34,074 nucleotides of DNA from Anaerolineae bacterium (lineage in GTDB: Bacteria > Chloroflexota > Anaerolineae > J036 > Brachytrichaceae). Under the pieces are notes generated by a model. That model was not told the origin of the DNA. It did no database searches and saw nothing but the letters and a program-made list of their open reading frames with translations. Shown here piece after piece: positions 8,423 to 15,041 of the stretch (the stretch's first letter is position 1; the number at the start of each line of letters is the position of its first letter). Location of the stretch: assembly GCA_023511655.1 (NCBI GenBank), contig JAIMBB010000021.1:1-34074 (forward strand), read 5' to 3'. A program made the translations under genes and the position numbers.

Positions 8423-8430
8423 ATTATCAT
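8423..8430. promoter_or_regulatory. Overlapping divergent -10 boxes
   Basis: On the minus strand GATAAT (8428-8423) lies 6 nt before the glycosyltransferase ATG. On the plus strand TATCAT (8425-8430) lies 7 nt before the ATG at 8438. The boxes share four base pairs, so polymerase could serve only one direction at a time. No Shine-Dalgarno fits in the 21-nt gap. Confidence 0.55.
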
Positions 8431-8437
8431 CGTCCAC

Positions 8438-8947
8438 ATGGCTTTCAAAATCAAGCGACGCGGCAAATTGACCTACTACTATGAGAGCGACGATGCCGTG
8501 CTCTCCAACCTGGTGACTGAGGTGCAGCCTGACGGCGACCTGCGCATTTACTTCGCCGGCCTGACCGGTGGCTATTCTGCTCAGGGCGTGCTTGGCCTGG
8601 ACGAACCGGTGAGGATGGACCCCGAGCGCGAGATCCCTCTGGTGTTTCAATGCTGGGAGAAGTGGTTGCGCGATGCCGGCATCTGCGATTCGATCACCGC
8701 GGTGGACTTCATCGAAATGCACGTGTTCGGCTGCCAGCCCAAATCCCCTAATCCGCTCGTGGACCCGGTCGGCTTTCAAGAGGAAATGAAGCGGTTGCGC
8801 GCAGCGTATGCGCGAGCCTATCGGGCATGGTGGCAGACGCACATGCCTGAGCACGGTTTGCCTTGCCGCTTTACCGTGCACGTGTTGGATGTGCCGGACG
8901 CTGCAGCTTCATACGAGTTCTACAGCGTGGGGGTGTTGCAGAGGTAG
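8438..8947 (+). CDS. Protein of unknown function, 169 residues
   Basis: I do not recognise the family. The protein starts MAFKIKRRGKLTYYY; an upstream extension would run through the divergent promoter and into the glycosyltransferase gene on the other strand, so it is rejected. It is soluble, with no signal peptide or membrane helix, and looks alpha/beta. The first 60 residues suggest beta-strands (LTYYYESDDAVL, DLRIYFAGL). An aromatic-rich helix follows (MKRLRAAYARAYRAWWQTHM), and the C-terminus reads FTVHVLDVPDAAASYEFYSV. Codon use and GC match the neighbours, and the frame is uninterrupted over 510 nt, so it is probably a real gene. It is divergent from the glycosyltransferase and convergent with the PYROXD2-like gene. 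Confidence 0.72.
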   Translation: MAFKIKRRGKLTYYYESDDAVLSNLVTEVQPDGDLRIYFAGLTGGYSAQGVLGLDEPVRMDPEREIPLVFQCWEKWLRDAGICDSITAVDFIEMHVFGCQPKSPNPLVDPVGFQEEMKRLRAAYARAYRAWWQTHMPEHGLPCRFTVHVLDVPDAAASYEFYSVGVLQR

Positions 8948-8960
8948 TGTCAAGGTGCCG

Positions 8961-8990
8961 TTGGTGTCGGTGGTGTCAGTGGTGTCGGTA
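8961..8990. repeat. 9-bp degenerate tandem repeat at a gene's 3' end
   Basis: GGTGTCGGT, GGTGTCAGT and GGTGTCGGT follow one another between two convergent genes. On the minus strand one unit supplies the TGA stop codon (8978-8976) of the PYROXD2-like gene, and the repeat forms its last residues RHH. Confidence 0.7.
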
Positions 8991-10664
8991 ACACTTCTTC
9001 TCTTCCAGGATTGCCATCGCCGCGTTGCGGCCGTTGAGGCCGATCACGCTGCCGCCTGGGTGGGTGCATGCCCCGCACAGATACACACCGTCCATCGGTG
9101 TCTTGTAGCTCAGCCGCCGGTCCCACATGAAGTCGGGCAGGCATTCACCTTGAAAGATGTGCCCGCCGGTCAGGCCGGTGCGCCGTTCGATGTCCGGTGG
9201 ACCAAGTACTTCTACGTCTATCACAGCCTGGGGGAAGTTCGAGACGAAGCGTGCGATGGATGCGATACCGAGCTGCTTGACCTCCTCGCGGCGTTCATCC
9301 CAGCTACGGCCATCCGCGAAACCATACGGCACATACTGCGAGAACACGCTCATCGTGTGGCACCCGCGATACGGCGAGTCTGGCGCGATCACGCTCGTGT
9401 CGTGCACGGTCTGGAAGTATTGCTCCGTCCACAGCCACGCCGGCAACTCGCCCCGCTGCGCTGCCGCGAAGCCAGCCTGCCACTCCGCTGCGGTCAGCGG
9501 CGTGTTGATCTGGCCGAAATGATGGGGCTGGAACTGGCCAGGCCGCGCCTTGAAGTCGGGCAGCTCCCGCAGCAGGAAGTTGAACTTCACCGTGCAGCCC
9601 TGGATCGGGATACGCATGACATGCTCGCGCCAGCACGCGTCGGCGTCGTCCCCGAGCAGCCGCAGCGTCATGCGCGGATCGGCGTTGCTAACCACGGTCG
9701 GCGCATGAATCGCCTCGCCACCCTCGAGCATGACCCCTTCGCCGGGACAGATGCGCGCCACTGGCACACCGGTCGCAACGACGGCGCCGGCTGCCTGCGC
9801 TGCCTCGCACAGGATGAACGAGATCACCCCCATGCCGCCCTTCACGTAGCCCCAAGTGCCGGAATACCCGCCCAGCCGTCCAGAGCTGTGGTGGAAGTAG
9901 ATCGAAGCCGTGCCTTTGTCGAACGGACTGGCGTTGGTGCCGATCACGCCCTGGCCGAGGTAAGCGATCCGCAGGCGCTCGTCTTGTAGATAGCGTTCGA
10001 CATATTCGAACATGCTCCACTCGAATAGCAGCCCACGCACTTCCTCATCGTTGCCGATGCGCGCTTCGAGCTGTTCGCGCGTCGGTGGCGGGCCGATCCA
10101 CAGGTCGGTCAGGGCGGTCTGGTCAGTCTGGTCGGTCAGGTCGTCAGGTCGGGTCAGGTCGTCAGGTCGGGTCAGGTCGTCAGGTCGGATCAGGTCACGG
10201 GCGCGCTTCATCACAGCCTGCATGGCGCGCCAGCCGGCGAGGTCGCGCGGCGATAGCCGACGAATCTCCGCCTCGCATCGTTCGTCGTCATCGTAGAGCT
10301 GTACGCTACTGCCGTCCTCGAATGGCACGAACAGGCCGTTGAGCGCAGGGGTCCACTCGTAGCCGTATTGCTTGAAGCCGAGTTCTTCGATGACGAGCGG
10401 GTGCAGCAAGCCGGCCAGATAGGCGCACGGCGACATGCGCACGCCCGGCCACGGCTCGTCCAGGGTGCATGCGCCTCCCACGCGCTCGCGCGCTTCTAAC
10501 ACCAGCACGCGATTCCCGGCGCGGGCCAGATAGGCCGCGCATGCCAGGCCATTGTGTCCGGCGCCGACCACGATAGCGTCCCACGTGCGAGCGGCTAGTT
10601 CTTTGATTGGTGCCGGCAGGCCGATCCGGCCGAATGAGGTTAAGGCAGAAGGAGCAGGAGTCAT
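8976..10664 (-). CDS. FAD-dependent oxidoreductase, PYROXD2/phytoene-desaturase-like
   Basis: This 562-residue flavoprotein is close in size to human PYROXD2. A dinucleotide-binding site near the N-terminus reads AIVVGAGHNGLACAAYLARAG, followed by VLVLEARERVGGAC, the GG-doublet motif. The C-terminal FAD motif is GVYLCGACTHPGGSVIGLNGRNAA. Such enzymes oxidise C-C bonds in lipophilic substrates such as carotenoids or isoprenoids; the substrate here cannot be told. A segment RPDDLT repeated three times, then DQTDQT, interrupts the substrate domain and is encoded by an 18-bp minisatellite. The ATG at 10664 sits just before the FAD fold. An in-frame ATG at 10742 lies 30 nt downstream of a plausible -10 box and would add 26 residues with no homology I recognise. 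The stop codon falls within another tandem repeat. Confidence 0.85.
   Translation of the reverse strand: MTPAPSALTSFGRIGLPAPIKELAARTWDAIVVGAGHNGLACAAYLARAGNRVLVLEARERVGGACTLDEPWPGVRMSPCAYLAGLLHPLVIEELGFKQYGYEWTPALNGLFVPFEDGSSVQLYDDDERCEAEIRRLSPRDLAGWRAMQAVMKRARDLIRPDDLTRPDDLTRPDDLTDQTDQTALTDLWIGPPPTREQLEARIGNDEEVRGLLFEWSMFEYVERYLQDERLRIAYLGQGVIGTNASPFDKGTASIYFHHSSGRLGGYSGTWGYVKGGMGVISFILCEAAQAAGAVVATGVPVARICPGEGVMLEGGEAIHAPTVVSNADPRMTLRLLGDDADACWREHVMRIPIQGCTVKFNFLLRELPDFKARPGQFQPHHFGQINTPLTAAEWQAGFAAAQRGELPAWLWTEQYFQTVHDTSVIAPDSPYRGCHTMSVFSQYVPYGFADGRSWDERREEVKQLGIASIARFVSNFPQAVIDVEVLGPPDIERRTGLTGGHIFQGECLPDFMWDRRLSYKTPMDGVYLCGACTHPGGSVIGLNGRNAAMAILEEKKCYRHH
10134..10196. repeat. 18-bp in-frame minisatellite in the oxidoreductase gene
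   Basis: Three exact 18-bp copies of GGTCAGGTCGTCAGGTCG (10134-10151, 10152-10169, 10170-10187) are followed by a partial copy. A more degenerate run of the same GGTCAG/GGTCGG words lies at 10101-10133. On the minus strand the array encodes RPDDLT three times, keeping the frame. Confidence 0.92.
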
Positions 10665-10771
10665 GGCATTTAGGTCTTCGAGTGAAGTGGGCCGGCCGAT
10701 GAAGCCGATGCGGATCACGACGGGTTGCAAACACGTCGTCATCCGGCCTGCCGGCGAATGTGCTGAGATAG

Positions 10772-10800
10772 ATGATAGTGTGAGGCGCAAACAAGCGCAA
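10772..10800 (-). promoter_or_regulatory. Possible promoter of the PYROXD2-like gene
   Basis: On the minus strand TTGCGC (10800-10795) is spaced 17 nt from TATCAT (10777-10772). It would give a leader of about 100 nt to the ATG at 10664, or about 23 nt to the alternative ATG at 10742. Confidence 0.4.
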
Positions 10801-10808
10801 ATGTCGGT

Positions 10809-10814
10809 TACACT
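10809..10814 (+). promoter_or_regulatory. Likely -10 box for a leaderless methyltransferase mRNA
   Basis: TACACT ends 6 nt before the ATG at 10821, with no Shine-Dalgarno between. The spacing places the transcription start at or next to the A of the ATG. Confidence 0.5.
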
Positions 10815-10820
10815 GGCGCC

Positions 10821-11711
10821 ATGTCCTCCCGCGCGCTGGACGCATTCCGCGAGGCCCTCATCGCTTACGGCCAACAGCACTACGACGATGCGTGGCGGTT
10901 GGCCCAGCAAGCTGCGCAGGCCGATCCGGCCAACATCGTATACCCCGCCGCCGTCGCCTATCTCGACCGCGCGATGCGAGAGGGCAAGCGCGGCGTTTAC
11001 AGCTCGCCCGAAGCGTTCGCCGCGTTCATCCGCGGCGGCGGTAATGTGCCGTTGTACGAAAACACCAGTGCTGCGCTGAGCCGCGTATACGAGCAATATC
11101 GGTCGCTTGCGCTGCTCGACGTCGGTGTGGGCAGTGGGCTGGCGCTGGTGCCGGCGCTCACGCCGAACGTTGGCCGGCTGGACGTGCTGGAGCCATCGAG
11201 CGCGATGCTGGTGCAAGCCAGCGCTGCCCTCTACGCGCGAGGCATCGCTCACCGCGCCATCAACATGACGGTGCAACAGTTCATCCGGGCCGAGGCCGGC
11301 CGCTACGACGTGGTGCAGGCCACCTATGCGTTGCAAGCGTTGCCGCCTGCCGATCGCGCGCACGTGCTGGCCGGGCTGCGCGCGATCGCGGATCGTTTGT
11401 TGATCGCCGAGTTCGATGTGCCGGAATGGGCGTCCTCACAAGCGGGGTTGGCGACGCCGGAACGCGTGCGCTATTTCGTCGAGCACTACGCGCGCGGCCT
11501 GGCCGAGTATGCCGGCGACGGACTGGTGGTGCAGGGCTTCTTGATGCCTGTGTTCTTCGGCGCGTTCGACCAAACCGAGGCGCGCTTGAACTGGGAGATG
11601 CCGATTGCCAAGTGGGTGCGCCTGTTGCGCGCGGCGGGCTTCGATCACGTGCGCAGCGAGCCGATCTACGACTACTGGTGGGCGCCGGGGTATCTGCTCG
11701 ATGCCATCTAA
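10821..11711 (+). CDS. SAM-dependent methyltransferase
   Basis: This 296-residue protein has a short helical N-terminal part (residues 1-60, TPR-like: DAFREALIAYGQQHYDDAWRLAQQAAQADP) followed by a class I methyltransferase fold. The SAM-binding motif I is LLDVGVGSGLALVPAL (about residues 95-110), with motif II acidic residues in LDVLEPSSAML and a post-motif in VVQATYALQALP. The closing part has aromatic residues (YDYWWAPGYLLDAI) as in small-molecule methyltransferases. The substrate is unknown. It is divergent from the PYROXD2-like gene and stands alone. No Shine-Dalgarno is seen; a TACACT box 6 nt upstream suggests a leaderless transcript. Confidence 0.8.
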   Translation: MSSRALDAFREALIAYGQQHYDDAWRLAQQAAQADPANIVYPAAVAYLDRAMREGKRGVYSSPEAFAAFIRGGGNVPLYENTSAALSRVYEQYRSLALLDVGVGSGLALVPALTPNVGRLDVLEPSSAMLVQASAALYARGIAHRAINMTVQQFIRAEAGRYDVVQATYALQALPPADRAHVLAGLRAIADRLLIAEFDVPEWASSQAGLATPERVRYFVEHYARGLAEYAGDGLVVQGFLMPVFFGAFDQTEARLNWEMPIAKWVRLLRAAGFDHVRSEPIYDYWWAPGYLLDAI

Positions 11712-11795
11712 GCCGGACAGACGTTACTTCGTCCGTCGGCTCGTCTCGATCGTCGGGTGCAGCGCTTCAGCCGGTTGTCCTCCGGTTACGGCGGT

Positions 11796-12812
11796 TCAAG
11801 GCTGTTGCCTGATGGTTTCGCGAACTATGGCCGGTGCGCCTTGCGCGCTCCCAGCCGCACCTCGCGTCATCTGTAAGTGGACGAACTTCTCCGAACTGGA
11901 TGCATCGCGCTGCAACACAAAGAGCAAGCCTCGCTGCGGCTTGCCCTCGCGATCTCTGAATGACCACGTGCTCCATGCCACGCGATCGTCGCCGCCGCTC
12001 TCCAGGGCCGTCCAGCCGGCTTGTTGAAGCTGCGCGTCGTAGTGCTTGCGCAGGGCTTGCGTGCTCAGTTCGGTCTCGATGGTGACATATTGCGCCTGGG
12101 TGATTTGTGAGCCGCTGCCGCCCATGTCGTACTGTCTGGCGCCTTGGGGCGCTACGAGGGTGGGAAATTCCGGCGGGCCCATGTAGCCGGGCGGTAGCTC
12201 TGCCTTGCAGGGGAAATAGAGGCCAGGATGCTGGTCCTTGAACGTTTGCAACCCGTAACGCAGGTCGGTCGTGCCGTTTGCAAGTCGCGTTGCGCTGATG
12301 TAGATGACCGGTCCATCCGCGCTCCGGCAAAGGGTCTTGCTGCTGAACGGCACCGTGACGAAGCCACCCGGTTGTCCGGCGAGGGTGGGTGTCTGCCAGC
12401 CGGCAGCCAGCAGTTTCGCCTCGATGAACGCGATGGTGTCTTCAGGTGGTTGAATTGCGTCCACGATTAGATCTGCGTTGACCTCGCCTCGCGCTATTCC
12501 GCCGACGATGCGCGCCCCTTCGGGAATCGGCAGATCGCTCGGAAACAGCGGCGGTACGCGGCCGATGAACAGCTCGGGCACAGGAGGCGCCGAATCGCCG
12601 AAGGCATATGGGGGTGGCGAAATCAATCGCATGACCAGTTCGCGCAACGCCTCCATTTCGTCGGCTGCGGCGTCGGTTCGTGGTATCGGTGTGCCCGGAG
12701 CGGCAGGGCTTGCTATCGGTGAAGGTGTGCGAGCCGGCAGCGGTGGAAGGGCGCAAGCGGCCATGACCGTTCCGGAGGCCACCATCAGAGCAAGCACGCT
12801 CGTTTTGATCAT
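11796..12812 (-). CDS. Predicted lipoprotein of unknown function
   Basis: This 338-residue protein starts MIKTSVLALMVASGTVMAAC, a lipoprotein signal ending at C20; the lipobox MAAC is less typical at -3. A Pro/Ser/Thr-rich linker follows (PARTPSPIASPAAPGTPIP), as in many Chloroflexota surface lipoproteins. The rest consists of two similar-looking halves, each suggesting a fold that scores a difference between terms (AFIEAKLLAAGWQTPTL and KHYDAQLQQAGWTALES share the pattern -L-AAGW-T). I do not recognise the family. GGAGGT lies 7 nt before the ATG, and a strong promoter (TTGTCA-16-TATGAT) lies just upstream. It is divergent from the PhyH dioxygenase, and the two may share an operator made of GTGACAA repeats. 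Confidence 0.8.
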   Translation of the reverse strand: MIKTSVLALMVASGTVMAACALPPLPARTPSPIASPAAPGTPIPRTDAAADEMEALRELVMRLISPPPYAFGDSAPPVPELFIGRVPPLFPSDLPIPEGARIVGGIARGEVNADLIVDAIQPPEDTIAFIEAKLLAAGWQTPTLAGQPGGFVTVPFSSKTLCRSADGPVIYISATRLANGTTDLRYGLQTFKDQHPGLYFPCKAELPPGYMGPPEFPTLVAPQGARQYDMGGSGSQITQAQYVTIETELSTQALRKHYDAQLQQAGWTALESGGDDRVAWSTWSFRDREGKPQRGLLFVLQRDASSSEKFVHLQMTRGAAGSAQGAPAIVRETIRQQP

Positions 12813-12842
12813 TTTCGACCTCCGATCGGTGTGAATGCGACC

Positions 12843-12870
12843 ATCATAAGCCACCCAGGGCCGGTGACAA
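12843..12870 (-). promoter_or_regulatory. Sigma-70-type promoter of the lipoprotein gene
   Basis: On the minus strand TTGTCA (12870-12865), a 16-nt spacer and TATGAT (12848-12843) each match the consensus at 5 of 6 positions. The -35 box lies inside a GTGACAA repeat. Confidence 0.72.
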
Positions 12871-12907
12871 GTGACAAATCGAGTGCATCACGCGGGCGCT
12901 TTGTCAC
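12864..12907. promoter_or_regulatory. GTGACAA repeat cluster, operator candidate
   Basis: GTGACAA occurs twice in tandem (12864-12870 and 12871-12877), and the second copy extends to GTGACAAA. The exact inverse TTTGTCAC lies at 12900-12907. The cluster sits between the lipoprotein and PhyH promoters and covers the -35 box of the former. Confidence 0.5.
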
Positions 12908-12911
12908 TGAT

Positions 12912-12941
12912 TTGCCAATGCGCAGCCTTTGCCGGTAAACT
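12912..12941 (+). promoter_or_regulatory. Promoter of the PhyH dioxygenase gene
   Basis: TTGCCA (12912-12917) and TAAACT (12936-12941) are spaced 18 nt apart. The predicted start near 12948 leaves a short leader holding GGAGGAGG at 12951-12958. Confidence 0.6.
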
Positions 12942-12963
12942 GCCGGGCTGGAGGAGGACGAAC

Positions 12964-13767
12964 TTGAGCATGAGTACGACCCCAGCCCGCCCTGAGCTCG
13001 CTGGCATTCGCGAGCGATACGATCGCGACGGTTACGTGATCGTGCGCAACGTGATAGATGCCGATCTGGTGGAGGAAGCCCGGCAACACATCGAATGGTT
13101 GTTGGCGCGCAACCCCGGCCAGCGACCGGAGCAACTGCACCATTACCTGATGACCCACGACGCATTCTGGGTGCGGTTGATCAGCGACGACCGCCTGCTC
13201 GACGTGGCCGAGCAGTTCATCGGCCCGAACATCGCGCTGTTCGCTTCGCACTACATCGCCAAACGCCCCTACGACGGCCAGGCGGTGCTGTGGCACCAGG
13301 ATGGCAGCTATTGGCCGCTGGAGCCGATGGAGGTGACCACGCTGTGGTTGTCGCTGGACGATAGCACGCCGGAGAACGGTTGTATGCGCGTCATTCCCGG
13401 CACGCAGCACCTGGAGCTAAAAGGTGTGCAGCGGCGCACCGACGTGGATAACGTGCTCAGCTCCGGCATGGACGAATCGCTGGTGGACGAGTCGAAGGCC
13501 GTGGATGTCATCCTCGCGCCCGGCGATGTATCCATCCATCACCCCAACGTCATCCACGGCTCGAACGCGAACACGTCGCCGCGCTGGCGGCGCGGCCTGA
13601 CCATCCGCTACATCCCCACTAGCACACGGATCATTTGCGATGGCCAATGGCCCAGTGCGTTTTTGCTGCGTGGTCACGCGGTGGAAGGCATTAACAACTA
13701 TCTGCCCTTCCCGAAGTATTCCCCCCAGACGAGCATGCCGTTCCGTGGCTGCGAGCGGTGGATGTAA
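12964..13767 (+). CDS. Phytanoyl-CoA dioxygenase (PhyH) family protein
   Basis: This 267-residue Fe(II)/2-oxoglutarate-dependent oxygenase shows the iron triad H111-x-D113 in LWHQDGSYWP and H198 in NVIHGSNAN. The 2-oxoglutarate-binding Arg is probably in RWRRGLTIRYIP. PhyH-family enzymes hydroxylate small molecules or lipids; the substrate cannot be read from the sequence. The start is taken as TTG at 12964, because GGAGGAGG ends 6 nt before it. The in-frame ATG at 12970, two codons later, would have a spacing of 12 nt. Both give nearly the same protein. It is divergent from the lipoprotein gene and convergent with the Gly/Pro-rich gene, with a hairpin between the ends. Confidence 0.88.
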   Translation: MSMSTTPARPELAGIRERYDRDGYVIVRNVIDADLVEEARQHIEWLLARNPGQRPEQLHHYLMTHDAFWVRLISDDRLLDVAEQFIGPNIALFASHYIAKRPYDGQAVLWHQDGSYWPLEPMEVTTLWLSLDDSTPENGCMRVIPGTQHLELKGVQRRTDVDNVLSSGMDESLVDESKAVDVILAPGDVSIHHPNVIHGSNANTSPRWRRGLTIRYIPTSTRIICDGQWPSAFLLRGHAVEGINNYLPFPKYSPQTSMPFRGCERWM

Positions 13768-13780
13768 GCGCGCTGAACCG

Positions 13781-13820
13781 ACCGCTCGCGGTCGCAACGT
13801 GGGCTGCAGCCGCGAGCGGT
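13781..13820. terminator. Hairpin between convergent genes
   Basis: ACCGCTCGCGG (13781-13791) pairs exactly with CCGCGAGCGGT (13810-13820) over an 18-nt loop. It lies between two convergent stop codons and could end transcription in both directions, though it lacks a U-tract. Confidence 0.55.
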
Positions 13821-13839
13821 GAATTGGCTGCGCTGACAT

Positions 13840-14622
13840 TTACTCTTGCCGGCCGGACACGGCTTCGAGCAGCGCGTTCAGGCTTCTTTCGGCCGTCTCT
13901 GCATCTACGCCGGCAAACTGCGCGAATTCGCCGACCAGGTTGCCGTCGTCACGAAGCTTTCCGGCGTTGCTCGCAATCAACCCCTGGATGAGGATACCCC
14001 CTGCTTGGCCGGGCTGTTGTGGCTGATCTGCGCCGGTGGCTGCCTGGCCGATTCTGCCCAGCACTTCGTCTCCGCCTGCCGGCGGTGAGCCTGCGCCGCT
14101 GCTGCCTGTCGGCGGGGCGCCTACCATCCCGCCGAGCAAGCCGCCGAGGATGGTGCCGAGGTCAATTTCGCCCGGGGCCTGGCCCGGCTGGCCGGCGCTG
14201 CCCGGCACGTGTGGGGGTGGCTGTTGTGGCTGACCGCCACCCAGCAGCTTGTTGACCAGGAACATTGCGCCCAACATCGCCAGCTCGCGCGGAATGCCGA
14301 ATCTGCGTGCGACATCGTCAACGAGCGGGCCGATGAGGCTGCCCAGCAAGCCTCCGCCCATCATCCCGCCGGCCGGGGGAGAAGACGAAGGGGAAGCGCC
14401 ACCCATCAACCCGCCCAGGATCGAGCCCAGGTCCAGGTTCTGCTGTCCGGCGATGCCCATGACCTCCGGTCTACTAGCGTCTTGCGCATCGGCCCGGTCA
14501 CCGACCGTCAATGTGTTTTGCACGGGAGCTTCGTCTTCTGCCTTCAGCGTGCTTTGTGCGGGTCCTTGCGGCTGTGCTGAACGCGGGGCGCGCTTGCGGG
14601 TGGATGTCCTTTTCTTCGTCAT
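13840..14622 (-). CDS. Gly/Pro-rich protein of unknown function, 260 residues
   Basis: I do not recognise the family. The start MTKKRTSTRKRAPRSA follows AGGAGGAG, 5-6 nt upstream, so it is well supported; longer readings of the frame lack this. A basic N-terminus (10 of the first 16 residues are Lys, Arg or Thr) is followed by low-complexity Gly-Leu blocks (LGSILGGLMGGA, IDLGTILGGLLGGMVG) separated by Pro/Gln-rich linkers. A more ordered segment is DVARRFGIPRELAMLGAMFLVNKLLGG (a possible amphipathic or membrane helix), and the C-terminus reads LVGEFAQFAGVDAETAERSLNALLEAV, which looks like a small helical domain. The repeated DLG-ILGGL-GG units suggest internal duplication. It is cytoplasmic or membrane-associated and has no signal peptide. 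Confidence 0.72.
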   Translation of the reverse strand: MTKKRTSTRKRAPRSAQPQGPAQSTLKAEDEAPVQNTLTVGDRADAQDASRPEVMGIAGQQNLDLGSILGGLMGGASPSSSPPAGGMMGGGLLGSLIGPLVDDVARRFGIPRELAMLGAMFLVNKLLGGGQPQQPPPHVPGSAGQPGQAPGEIDLGTILGGLLGGMVGAPPTGSSGAGSPPAGGDEVLGRIGQAATGADQPQQPGQAGGILIQGLIASNAGKLRDDGNLVGEFAQFAGVDAETAERSLNALLEAVSGRQE

Positions 14623-14772
14623 CTTCTCCTCCTGTTTGAAAGCTGGCCTCTTCGGGCCGACCGGCTCATGAAAACAGCTCGATTCTACGCCATTGGCGTT
14701 GCTGTCGCCCAATGTGAGTGCAGGCGAACCGCGAGGCAATTCGGCGCGAAGCAAACGACAGCCGTAAAACTC
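14623..14772. other. Intergenic region between the unknown gene and the gltB promoter
   Basis: This stretch holds the leader of the minus-strand Gly/Pro-rich gene, with a TAGAAT -10-like box at 14687-14682 and a small GGCC hairpin. I see no gene in it. Confidence 0.4.
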
Positions 14773-14800
14773 TTGACAAGGGCGGGTAATCGCGTATGCT
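14773..14800 (+). promoter_or_regulatory. Promoter of glutamate synthase
   Basis: A perfect TTGACA (14773-14778), a 16-nt spacer and TATGCT (14795-14800) predict a transcript start near 14807, about 235 nt before the gltB ATG. Confidence 0.75.
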
Positions 14801-14806
14801 TTTGCC

Positions 14807-15041
14807 CAGACTCTTAGTGTATGAACGCCACGAAGCTGTTCATCACGGCCGTCGCTCATGAGACGTGGGTGACGGCTGTTTCGCATATTCGCGACTCGCC
14901 TGCGTCGCCCACCGTTCGGCTCTCGGCTGTAGCCGAACTGCCAACTGAGCAGATCTCATCATAAGCGTGTCAACGACTGACATGGGTAAAGGGAGCGGCG
15001 CAAGGTCGCTCTTTTTGTTATCCAGGAGCAGAGAAGACCAC
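14807..15041 (+). ncRNA. Structured gltB leader, candidate riboswitch/attenuator
   Basis: The predicted leader folds into at least three hairpins before the terminator: ATGAAC/GTTCAT (14821-14826 with 14838-14843), GCCGTC/GACGGC (14848-14853 with 14871-14876) and GTTCGGCT/AGCCGAAC (14914-14921 with 14931-14938). GTCGCTC at 14851-14857 is identical to the 3' arm of the terminator (15005-15011), so it can pair with the terminator's 5' arm (14993-14999) and prevent terminator formation; in the other state it is held in the second hairpin. These mutually exclusive pairings are the logic of transcription attenuation. I do not recognise a known riboswitch core (no glnA motif, no T-box). A 47-codon frame at 14821-14964 lacks a Shine-Dalgarno and shows no Glu/Gln run, so a leader-peptide mechanism is not supported. 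Confidence 0.5.
14988..15016 (+). terminator. Intrinsic terminator in the gltB leader
   Basis: GAGCGGC (14993-14999) pairs with GTCGCTC (15005-15011), with one G-U pair, around a GCAAG loop. It is followed by five Ts (15012-15016), and the A/G stretch 14988-14992 can extend the stem. It lies only 25 nt before the gltB ATG and downstream of the gltB promoter, so it must be read through for gltB expression. Confidence 0.8.

Noticed and set aside
10134-10196. CRISPR-like array
   Set aside because: The 18-bp units are adjacent with no spacers, and they encode repeated residues in frame within a flavoenzyme.
14821-14964. 47-codon leader peptide in the gltB leader
   Set aside because: No Shine-Dalgarno and no run of Glu, Gln or another regulatory residue, so there is no support for leader-peptide attenuation; the RNA-structure explanation fits better.
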